Shown here: positions 1 to 5,390 of the stretch, one piece after another
Layout of the letters: each line of letters starts with the position of its first letter
How positions within the stretch are numbered: position 1 is the first letter of the stretch
Assembly: GCA_003854995.1 (NCBI GenBank)
Contig: RQOI01000391.1
Coordinates: forward strand, 1 to 5,919
Length of the DNA: 5,919 nt
Reading direction: 5' to 3'
Origin: Candidatus Zhuqueibacterota bacterium
GTDB taxonomy: Bacteria; Zhuqueibacterota; Zhuqueibacteria; Residuimicrobiales; Krinioviventaceae
The notes under the pieces: model-generated
What the model saw: only the letters and a program-made list of their open reading frames with translations
Told to the model about the DNA's origin: nothing
The model's database searches: none
Made by a program: the position numbers and the translations under genes

Positions 1-1296
1 ATCGAGTGCATCGGTTGGACGCGCGCCGAGAGCGTCGCTCTGCCTGAGGGCGTCGATGCGTCGCTGGCCAAAGCTACGCCCGCGCCGCAAGCAAACAAAC
101 GATTGATCACCTACAACCGCCAGCCGATCAGAGGCAACATTGTGCATTATTCGTTTCAGGTGCAGACCGGCCCGGGGCATTATGACGTCATCGGTGTGCA
201 CCGCGTGGTCAAGGAAAAGCGGCCGCTGATGCCGATTAACGCGCCCGTCTCGATCTTTTTGCAGCATGGCGACGCTAAGGATTTTTCCAGCATGTTCATT
301 CCCGGCAGCCGCTCGTCTCACATGCCGAACGACTTTGGTTTTGCCGTCTATTTGGCTGAAAACGATGTTGATGTCTGGGGCATTGATCAGGCGTGGACGC
401 TGGTGCCGGAGGAGGAAACAGATTTTAATTTTATGGCGGACTGGGGCTTGCAGCGTCAGATCGATGATTTGGAGTATGCCTTGGCTATCGCCCGATTTAC
501 TCGTCTGTTTACCGGCAGTAGTTTTGATCAATTGCCGCTTCTCGGCTACAGCAGCGGCGTTTTTACAGGATATGCGCTGCTGAATCAGGAAGCCGTGGTG
601 CGCCCATTTCTCCGCAACGTCTGCGGCTTTGTGCCGGTGGATGTGCCTTTCAAGACCGATCTTCAGGTGATCAAGGACTCGTTTACCCTCGAGTATCAAC
701 GCACCAAGGATGAACTTGATCAGCGAGTATACGGCGACTGGATTCCTTTTAAAACTATTGCCGTGCTGGCGCGCTCGGAACCGGAAGGCGATTCGCCGAT
801 TTTCCCGGGATTTACCAATTGGCAGACGGCACTTTATTATGCTTCCGGACCCATTTTCGGCCCCATCCCGACGCATTATTGGGGCGGCGTTTGGGAAAAT
901 GATTTTCCTGTTGACTTGAGATGGGTGACCCTCGATGAATGCTTTGATTTCCTGGAGGCGGGCACGCCCTGGGAAGCCGCCAAGTTCATCAATGATTACT
1001 GCAAAATCATGACCGACATTGAAGACACGCCTTGGGATGATCACTTGAGTCAAATCACCGTGCCGATCCTCAACGTATCGGCGGGCGGCGGCTTTGCCGA
1101 GATGACGATTTATGTCACCACACTGCTCGGCAGTACGGATGTGACGCATCTGATCCCGCGCAAGCTCTCGGTTGACGAGGCGCTCTATGATCTCGGGCAC
1201 ATTGATATCTTTTTGTCACACGAATCGCAGAGCCTCATCTGGGAGCCGCTGCTGCACTGGCTGGAGAGCCATGCGAACGTGGTGGCGATGAATTAG
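1..1296 (+). CDS. alpha/beta-hydrolase fold protein (5' end outside window)
   Basis: The frame is open from base 1 to the stop at 1294-1296, so the true start lies upstream. The TTG at 103 has no convincing ribosome binding site, and the 34 codons before it read as ordinary protein. Visible alpha/beta-hydrolase marks are an early L-Q-H-G (His codon 265-267), like the HG oxyanion motif of lipases; a nucleophile elbow G-Y-S-S-G with Ser at 550-552; and a late L-G-H-I-D with the probable catalytic His at 1198-1200. The acid residue is not obvious, because the usual Asp after the sixth core strand is replaced by a glycine-rich stretch (V-S-A-G-G-G-F). Established knowledge: this fold covers esterases, lipases and related hydrolases. 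The substrate cannot be told. Cellular location is unknown because the N-terminus is missing. The last 213 bases recur at 4880-5092. Fold confidence is high; exact function is unknown. Confidence 0.85.
   Translation: MECIGWTRAESVALPEGVDASLAKATPAPQANKRLITYNRQPIRGNIVHYSFQVQTGPGHYDVIGVHRVVKEKRPLMPINAPVSIFLQHGDAKDFSSMFIPGSRSSHMPNDFGFAVYLAENDVDVWGIDQAWTLVPEEETDFNFMADWGLQRQIDDLEYALAIARFTRLFTGSSFDQLPLLGYSSGVFTGYALLNQEAVVRPFLRNVCGFVPVDVPFKTDLQVIKDSFTLEYQRTKDELDQRVYGDWIPFKTIAVLARSEPEGDSPIFPGFTNWQTALYYASGPIFGPIPTHYWGGVWENDFPVDLRWVTLDECFDFLEAGTPWEAAKFINDYCKIMTDIEDTPWDDHLSQITVPILNVSAGGGFAEMTIYVTTLLGSTDVTHLIPRKLSVDEALYDLGHIDIFLSHESQSLIWEPLLHWLESHANVVAMN
1084..1296 (+). repeat. direct repeat copy A: 3' end of intact hydrolase gene
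   Basis: This 213-base stretch matches 4880-5092 without gaps, offset 3796. I count 15 mismatches by eye, about 93% identity. Similarity fades about 11 bases past the stop codon (1307 versus 5103). To the left it can be stretched to about 1077 only by allowing a one-base gap. Both copies lie in the same orientation and bracket 1297-4879. Confidence 0.95.
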
Positions 1297-1322
1297 AATG
1301 ATCAATGTACCAGACGGTCAAT

Positions 1323-1406
1323 GGATGAGGACATCCGTCCGATGGGGACAAATATCCCGCATGGGACAAATGTCCCTCATTATTTCCCGCTCAGGATGGA
1401 TATCCA
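1323..1406. promoter_or_regulatory. cluster of dyad-symmetric motifs upstream of the esterase-like gene
   Basis: Two near-identical dyads lie 18 bases apart: GGGACA-AA-TATCCC (1345-1358) and GGGACA-AA-TGTCCC (1363-1376). The second is perfectly symmetric in its 6-base arms and the first has one mismatch. Around them are a small hairpin GGATG-AGGA-CATCC (1323-1336), which overlaps a GGAC-N4-GTCC dyad (1329-1340), and a 10-base palindrome TGGATATCCA (1397-1406). The two-base centre of the main dyads is too short for a hairpin loop, so paired protein-binding sites (an operator) fit better than RNA structure. The 18-base spacing is a little under two helical turns. I do not recognise a known regulator's site. 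They lie 59-90 bases before the start codon at 1435, a position that suits control of that gene. Confidence 0.45.
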
Positions 1407-1434
1407 GGGCGATCGTAATATCTAGGGAGGAAGT

Positions 1435-3549
1435 ATGACAAAATTGCGTCTTTTAGGCATCCTCATCATCGTTGTGTCAGCCTGCGGCGTACTTTACACC
1501 CAGGAGGTGGTGACTGACATCAAGCCGTTCTTCAGCAACAGCCTGAACAGGAATATGTCCATTTACGTCCATCGACCGGTCTCCTGCACGCCTGAGTCAC
1601 CGTGTCCGATACTAATTTGGCTGACAAACAACGGCCAATATGCCTCGGATTGGAATGAGTTTCAATCAACACTGGCCTCTCTTTTGAAAAAGGGGACCAT
1701 CAAACCGATGCTGATTGCCATCCCTTATGCGGTGGTCGGCAGCTCATGGTATTCTGATGCTCATCTTTACGTCAATTCTTCAATGTGGGGGAATTGGTCA
1801 GATTATCTTGTCAACGATGTAGTAGAATGGCTGGAACAGAACTATCCGGCAGCCAAAAAATCGGACGGATCGCATGAGCGCGGGTATTGGCTGATCGCCG
1901 GTTTCGATATGGGCGGCAGCGGCGCCGCACGCGCCGCCTTTAGACGGCCGGATCTTTTTTCTGGATTCGCCTCATGGGCCGGCGATCTTGCTTTTGAAGC
2001 TCTCCCTTTATGGTTTGATTGGGTGCAGAAAAACGAGACAAACGGCTTCCGCTATAGTTTCCCAATGCAATTCCTGACCTATATGCTTGGCCAGTATGCC
2101 GCCGTCTTCTCTTATGATCCCGCCTCGCCGTGGAAGGGCCAGTATCCTCTGCAGGAGGGAACAGGGGCGGTCATTGACTCTGTATACAATGAGTGGGTGA
2201 AGTATAGCCCATCGACAATAGCGCGAGAGTATTTCTCAACAAGTGACTCAGCGCCATTCACTGACATCTATATATCAAAATGTACGGGCGGCGTTTACTG
2301 GTCAAGTGCCTATCCAGCCTTCTGGCCCAAATTCACCGAATATTTTCATGATTCCTTGACAGTATGGGGAGTGGATCACACCTATTCGAACGCAAATTTT
2401 AGCATGACATCGGTGCTCACTTGGGCGAGCAATAGTTTTGCGCCCTTGATCACACGCGAACACGATTTAGAGATCTGCGCGCCTGAAATCAAAATCATCA
2501 ACGTGACCGCCTTCAGCAGATGGCGGCCGACGGCACAGGTGCGTAATCTCGGCAGAGCAGTCGCAAAGGAGATCAGAGCTTTTTGCAGCATCAGCGATGA
2601 GACGACCTCTCTCTACTCTGCCCAGGTTGACATCGATTCGCTCGCCACGCTCGAATTTGCGGATGTCCAATTTCCGGCAGAGTGGATTCCACTGCTGCAC
2701 AAGAACTATGAAATGTTAGTCTATACACAACTGCCTGGAGATGAGAACTCGCAAAACGATAGCGTCAAATTTGTTCTCGCCGCAACTCCGCAAATCGATG
2801 ACTTTGAAAATGTTTTGCACAAGTGGCAGCTACAGCCGGGCTGGAAACAGACCGCAGACGACTATTTCGCCGGCAAAAGATGCTTGGCCTTTGCTCCGCC
2901 AACGTCGGGCGCCGTTGATGCATGGATTGAACTCAAGGCGCCATTTGACCTGTCAGCCGCTCGCTCGGCCATGTTCACTTTTTATACAAAGCACAGCATG
3001 GCAGCGGACGATGCCGGGCTGGTTGAGATCAGCTTGGATGCCGGCGTCGAATGGCATGCCATCGGTGCGCCATGCAACGGCGAACAGCAGGAGTGGATCA
3101 AACAGAGCTGCGCTCTCGATGATTATATCGGTCCAGATTTTGCCAGCGTCCGTTTCCGTCTACGCTTTGTCTCAACCTCTGGCAACGCGGATGCGCTCTG
3201 GTTGATCGATAATGCGGCGCTCGAAGTACAGTCCATGACCGGCATCGCGGAACAGGGGGAAAAGAGTCCAGAATTCTGCACCCTGGACGACAGCTATCCC
3301 AATCCCTTCAATTCCACGACAACAATCGCCTATCAGATTCAGCGGCCTGCGCATGTCACTTTGAGCATTTACAACGCCGTCGGCCAGCACATCGTCACAC
3401 TGGTGGACGAGCGGCAGGAGAGCGGTGAGCAATCGATTCGCTGGCATGGCACCGATCAAAACGGCCGGCTCGTAGCCTCCGGTCTGTATCTCTATTCGCT
3501 GCAAGTGGATGACTTTAACCAACAAAAGAAACTGGTGCTGCTTAGATAG
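1435..3549 (+). CDS. exported esterase-like multidomain protein with type IX secretion sorting domain
   Basis: The 704-residue product starts at ATG 1435, with GGGAGG four bases upstream. Residues 1-22 are a signal peptide; V-S-A-C17 also resembles a lipobox. Residues 25-340 match the esterase-D / PF00756-like alpha/beta-hydrolase layout: strand P-I-L-I-W-L, then L-I-A-G-F-D-M-G-G-S-G-A (153-164), then a late D-H-T-Y with candidate His315. Residue 158, normally the catalytic Ser, is Asp (codon GAT, 1906-1908). The usual acid position near C-T-G-G-V-Y-W is also not Asp/Glu. Residues 344-450 look like a CARDB-type beta domain with closing E-N-S-Q-N-D-S. Residues 453-598 resemble MAM/immune-inhibitor-A jelly rolls (S-L-D-A-G-V-E-W; W-L-I-D-N-A). 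Residues 619-704 are a YPNPFN sorting domain with S-G-L-Y-L-Y near the end. It is likely moved to the cell surface or released. It may be a pseudo-enzyme or binding protein, or have altered chemistry. Confidence 0.85.
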   Translation: MTKLRLLGILIIVVSACGVLYTQEVVTDIKPFFSNSLNRNMSIYVHRPVSCTPESPCPILIWLTNNGQYASDWNEFQSTLASLLKKGTIKPMLIAIPYAVVGSSWYSDAHLYVNSSMWGNWSDYLVNDVVEWLEQNYPAAKKSDGSHERGYWLIAGFDMGGSGAARAAFRRPDLFSGFASWAGDLAFEALPLWFDWVQKNETNGFRYSFPMQFLTYMLGQYAAVFSYDPASPWKGQYPLQEGTGAVIDSVYNEWVKYSPSTIAREYFSTSDSAPFTDIYISKCTGGVYWSSAYPAFWPKFTEYFHDSLTVWGVDHTYSNANFSMTSVLTWASNSFAPLITREHDLEICAPEIKIINVTAFSRWRPTAQVRNLGRAVAKEIRAFCSISDETTSLYSAQVDIDSLATLEFADVQFPAEWIPLLHKNYEMLVYTQLPGDENSQNDSVKFVLAATPQIDDFENVLHKWQLQPGWKQTADDYFAGKRCLAFAPPTSGAVDAWIELKAPFDLSAARSAMFTFYTKHSMAADDAGLVEISLDAGVEWHAIGAPCNGEQQEWIKQSCALDDYIGPDFASVRFRLRFVSTSGNADALWLIDNAALEVQSMTGIAEQGEKSPEFCTLDDSYPNPFNSTTTIAYQIQRPAHVTLSIYNAVGQHIVTLVDERQESGEQSIRWHGTDQNGRLVASGLYLYSLQVDDFNQQKKLVLLR

Positions 3550-3581
3550 TATCATGTGACCACAGGCGAGCATATATCTTT

Positions 3582-3610
3582 TAATCCGATCCTGTAGAAG
3601 GATCGGATTA
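3582..3610. terminator. 11-bp perfect hairpin, possible terminator without a T tract
   Basis: TAATCCGATCC (3582-3592) pairs perfectly with GGATCGGATTA (3600-3610) around a 7-base loop. It sits 33 bases after the esterase-like stop codon, a natural place for transcription to end. Neither strand has a run of T after the stem, so it is not a canonical intrinsic terminator. It could instead be an end-protecting stem or a boundary palindrome of the inserted cassette. A further partial copy, GGATCGG, follows at 3611-3617. Confidence 0.45.
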
Positions 3611-3629
3611 GGATCGGCTCAAATTAATC

Positions 3630-3660
3630 TTGCCAAAAGTGCGGACATTCCGTATATTTG
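3630..3660 (+). promoter_or_regulatory. candidate promoter for the DUF4160-DUF2442 pair
   Basis: TTGCCA (3630-3635) and TATATT (3653-3658) are separated by exactly 17 bases, a good sigma-70-like match. The same bases fit the Bacteroidota form: TATATTTG (3653-3660) matches TAnnTTTG, with a TTG 20 bases upstream. It lies about 70 bases before the start at 3729, downstream of the hairpin and in AT-rich sequence. It has not been tested, and AT-rich DNA produces such matches by chance. Confidence 0.4.
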
Positions 3661-3728
3661 CCTGATGGAATATTCATTGAAACCTCCGAATTCGTCGATA
3701 GAAAAATTATAATTTGAGGAATGTGACC

Positions 3729-3998
3729 ATGGCAATAATCTCCATGTTTTATGGAATTATTATATCAATGTACTATCTTGATCAAAAGAAACATCACACA
3801 CCTCATATTCACGTAAAATATCAAGACCATGAAGCCGTAATTTCCATTCCGGACGGAAATTTGCTGGAAGGAGAAATACCCGCAAATAAAATGAAATTGG
3901 TTCAGGCTTGGATCGAAATTCATCATGAGGATTTGATGGCAAATTGGGAATTGGCCATAAACGGTCAAAATGTTTTCAAGATCGATCCATTAAGATAG
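3729..3998 (+). CDS. DUF4160 family protein
   Basis: An 89-residue protein. I chose ATG 3729 because GAGGA (3716-3720) sits eight bases upstream and the product then begins M-A-I-I-S-M-F-Y-G-I-I-I, the usual opening of this family. A TTG at 3714 would add five residues but overlaps that binding site. Family hallmarks visible are M-Y-Y near residue 15, P-H-I-H-V-K-Y around 25-31, a short strand pair followed by L-E-G-E-I-P, then a helix with W-I-E-I-H and the close N-W-E-L-A. It appears full length, with no signal peptide or membrane segment, so it should be cytoplasmic. The family's biochemical role is not established to my knowledge. DUF4160 genes are commonly found beside DUF2442 genes, as here, and a toxin-antitoxin-like role is often suspected. 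Composition is AT-rich (21 of 60 G/C in row 3781-3840) compared with the flanking genes. Confidence 0.88.
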   Translation: MAIISMFYGIIISMYYLDQKKHHTPHIHVKYQDHEAVISIPDGNLLEGEIPANKMKLVQAWIEIHHEDLMANWELAINGQNVFKIDPLR

Positions 3999-4008
3999 AG
4001 GAACTAAA

Positions 4009-4278
4009 ATGAATCCAAGAGTGAAAGATGTCAAACCGAGCGACAATTACACTCTTATTTTGACATTTACCAACAATGAAGTCAAAATATTTGATTTAAA
4101 ACCCTATCTGGATATAGGGATTTTTAAAGAATTAAGGCAAAAAAGCAAATTCAATTCAGTGCGACCATTCTTTGGCAGTATAAAATGGCAGACAGGACAA
4201 GATTTATGTCCTGATACTCTCTATATGGAAAGTGAAGCATCAGTCGAGGATGAAAACACACAATTGGTCGTAGACTGA
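4009..4278 (+). CDS. DUF2442 family protein
   Basis: An 89-residue protein starting at ATG 4009, ten bases after the DUF4160 stop. Its ribosome binding site AGAGGA (3997-4002) overlaps that stop codon, so the two genes should be co-transcribed and probably translationally coupled. Hallmarks are an opening M-N-P-R-V-K-D-V-K-P, the strand L-I-L-T-F-T-N-N-E-V-K-I-F-D-L-K-P-Y-L, then I-F-K-E-L, F-N-S-V-R-P-F-F-G-S-I-K-W and the end motif D-L-C-P-D-T-L-Y. Length is typical. Established knowledge: DUF2442 is a small alpha/beta domain that in some proteins is fused to a lambda-repressor-like helix-turn-helix (for example Nitrosomonas NE0471). A separate helix-turn-helix gene lying downstream here is therefore suggestive. 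Predicted cytoplasmic. Row 4081-4140 is only 16/60 G/C, the most AT-rich row I counted. Molecular function is unknown. Confidence 0.88.
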   Translation: MNPRVKDVKPSDNYTLILTFTNNEVKIFDLKPYLDIGIFKELRQKSKFNSVRPFFGSIKWQTGQDLCPDTLYMESEASVEDENTQLVVD

Positions 4279-4317
4279 TTTAGAAGAGTATCGTCACCGC
4301 ATATTTAATATCCTGCA

Positions 4318-4358
4318 ATCAACAGGTTGTTCACCTTGACAACCAGAGAATTGTTGAT
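4318..4358. repeat. nested inverted repeat between DUF2442 and the HTH gene
   Basis: ATCAACA (4318-4324) pairs with TGTTGAT (4352-4358). Directly inside, GGTTGT (4325-4330) pairs with ACAACC (4339-4344) around an 8-base loop. This gives 13 base pairs in two blocks with a 7-base bulge on the 3' side. It lies in the 142-base gap between the two genes. No T run follows, so it may be an attenuator, a processing site or an operator rather than a simple terminator. The gap otherwise holds no reading frame I can support. Confidence 0.4.
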
Positions 4359-4420
4359 CCTTGCTGATATCTAACAAAAGCAGAAAAAGAGATTGGATCA
4401 TTTCATCAAGAGGACAATAT

Positions 4421-4858
4421 ATGGTGCATCTGATCAAATGTAGAGTGACAACAATGTCAGATAATGGTAGTCGTGATATCGCATATTTAACTGAAGAAGA
4501 ACTGCAAATATTACGCGCAAAAAGATTGCAAAAAATGAGAAGAGAAGAATTAGGATTGACGCAAAAACTGCTGGCAGAGGCCATTGGTGTAAAACTCAGA
4601 ACCCTTCAGGATTGGGAGATCGGCCGTTCTCCCATGCCCAAACCTGTTGAAATTCTCATGCAGCTCATGCGAGAAATGCCAGAAGTGAAAGAAAAACTTT
4701 TGCAGGCCACGCACTTGTCATGCTACAGTTCACCGCGAAAATATTCGCCACTTATAAATTTCGACCAGAACGATATCGCTTTGCGGCAGATGCTCCTAGA
4801 TTCCCTCATTTGCATCCCTCGATTGGCGACAAAATGCAATACATTGTCCATCAGGTGA
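4421..4858 (+). CDS. XRE-type helix-turn-helix regulator, probably with a foreign C-terminal tail
   Basis: Start ATG 4421 is preferred because AAGAGGA (4408-4414) lies six bases upstream. Starts at 4361 and 4454 remain open but have weaker binding sites. The 145-residue product has a charged lead-in (L-T-E-E-E-L-Q-I-L-R) and then a clear lambda-repressor-like helix-turn-helix at about residues 43-69: E-L-G-L-T-Q-K-L-L-A-E-A-I-G-V, followed by L-R-T-L-Q-D-W-E-I-G-R. This resembles HigA/MqsA-type antitoxins and related regulators. A short helix, I-L-M-Q-L-M-R-E-M-P-E-V-K, usually closes such proteins near residue 94. The last 50 or so residues are Cys/Ser-rich, unlike the family, and coincide with a rise in G/C. 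They probably come from read-through into rearranged DNA after the native stop was lost. It likely binds DNA in the cytoplasm and may regulate the upstream pair; this is inference from position. Confidence 0.75.
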   Translation: MVHLIKCRVTTMSDNGSRDIAYLTEEELQILRAKRLQKMRREELGLTQKLLAEAIGVKLRTLQDWEIGRSPMPKPVEILMQLMREMPEVKEKLLQATHLSCYSSPRKYSPLINFDQNDIALRQMLLDSLICIPRLATKCNTLSIR

Positions 4859-4872
4859 TCAGGCAGGCCATA

Positions 4873-5092
4873 TATCAGCGGCGGCGGCTTTGCCGAGATG
4901 ACGATTTATACCACCACGCTGCTCGGCAGTACGGATGTGATGCATCTGATCCCGCGTAAACTTTCGGTTGACGAGGCGCTCCATGATCTCGGGCACATTG
5001 ACATCTTTCTGTCGCACGACTCGCAGAGCCTGATCTGGGAGCCGCTGCTGCGCTGGCTGGAGAGCCATGCAAACGTGGTGGCGATGAATTAG
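4873..5092 (+). pseudogene. 3' remnant of a second copy of the alpha/beta-hydrolase gene (repeat copy B)
   Basis: Bases 4880-5092 align without gaps to 1084-1296 of the left-edge hydrolase gene (198 of 213 identical), including the stop codon. About seven more bases upstream (TATCAGC against TATCGGC) match if one base is missing here. Only the last 70 codons remain, with the L-G-H-I-D His (4994-4996) but no nucleophile elbow, so the fragment cannot be an enzyme. The frame opens just after a TGA at 4856-4858. The ATG at 4898 could give 64 residues but has no ribosome binding site; it is only the internal Met of the parent. Nine of 15 differences fall at third codon positions and only five codons change amino acid. 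The copy therefore seems to descend from a paralogue that was functional for most of its divergence and lost its first part later. The left border adjoins the HTH gene tail and the right border adjoins transposase debris. Confidence 0.93.
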
Positions 5093-5108
5093 CATGATAA
5101 TTGACAAC

Positions 5109-5390
5109 TTAACCTTTCATATAGCTTAAAAACAACAGTAGTGGATTGAAGCTTTTCGCGCCTCTTTTATATGGGTATTATCCCACCGAGGCGCCGCCCT
5201 GATTGCCGTAGACCGTTTTAGCTGTCGAATCGGCATCTAAAACAAGGCATTCCAAATTGAGCTTTTTCAGTTGACGATACAACCGTTGACCGTATAATTC
5301 CTCACACTGTCGCGCTCCCCTTTCGCCGAGAGCTTTGAACCATGTCGAAATCACATTGCCCTTGACATTGGATGCGAAATTGGTTATTAT
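5109..5390 (-). mobile_element. decayed fragment of an IS1380-like DDE transposase
   Basis: On the minus strand, 5390 down to 5181 is open (70 codons) between stops TAA at 5391-5393 and TAA at 5178-5180. It contains the strand L-V-L-D-A-D-S-T (5226-5246), holding the first catalytic Asp of the DDE triad, followed by V-Y-G-N-Q-G-G-A (Y-G-N-Q at 5199-5210). After the internal stop the same frame continues Y-P-Y-K-R-G-A-K-S-F-N-P-L-L, matching the family pattern G-Y-N-P-x-K-x-G-x-x-S-x-x-P-L, until a second stop at 5109-5111. This series of motifs is characteristic of IS1380-family (DDE group 1) transposases. Only about 95 of several hundred residues remain. The second Asp, the Glu, a start and both terminal inverted repeats are missing. 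It is a dead remnant that marks past transposon activity next to the truncated hydrolase. Confidence 0.8.

Noticed and set aside
1345..1376. Two-unit repeat considered as a CRISPR array
   Set aside because: Only two imperfect 14-base units with a 4-base gap; no spacers and no cas genes.
1416..1421. TAATAT as a -10 element for the esterase-like gene
   Set aside because: A transcript from it would start inside or after the ribosome binding site (1425-1430), and no -35 is present.
2382..3573. Several minus-strand and +2-frame open stretches within the esterase-like gene
   Set aside because: They are shadows of the coding frame, rich in Arg/Cys/Pro runs typical of off-frame translation.
3714..3728. 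TTG 3714 as start of the DUF4160 gene
   Set aside because: It overlaps the ribosome binding site that serves ATG 3729, and family members begin at the equivalent of 3729.
4336..4373. TTGACA at 4336-4341 as a promoter for the HTH gene
   Set aside because: The only -10-like bases (GATATC/TATCTA, 4366-4373) are 24 or more bases downstream, too far; the hexamer also lies within the inverted repeat.
4699..4880. +1-frame peptide containing F-R-P-E-R-Y, reminiscent of the cytochrome P450 F-x-P-E-R motif
   Set aside because: Only one short motif fits, with no heme-binding Cys motif near it; too weak to call a P450 remnant.
4898..5092. Possible independent 64-residue gene starting at ATG 4898
   Set aside because: It is the internal Met of the duplicated hydrolase tail, without a ribosome binding site; treated as a gene remnant.
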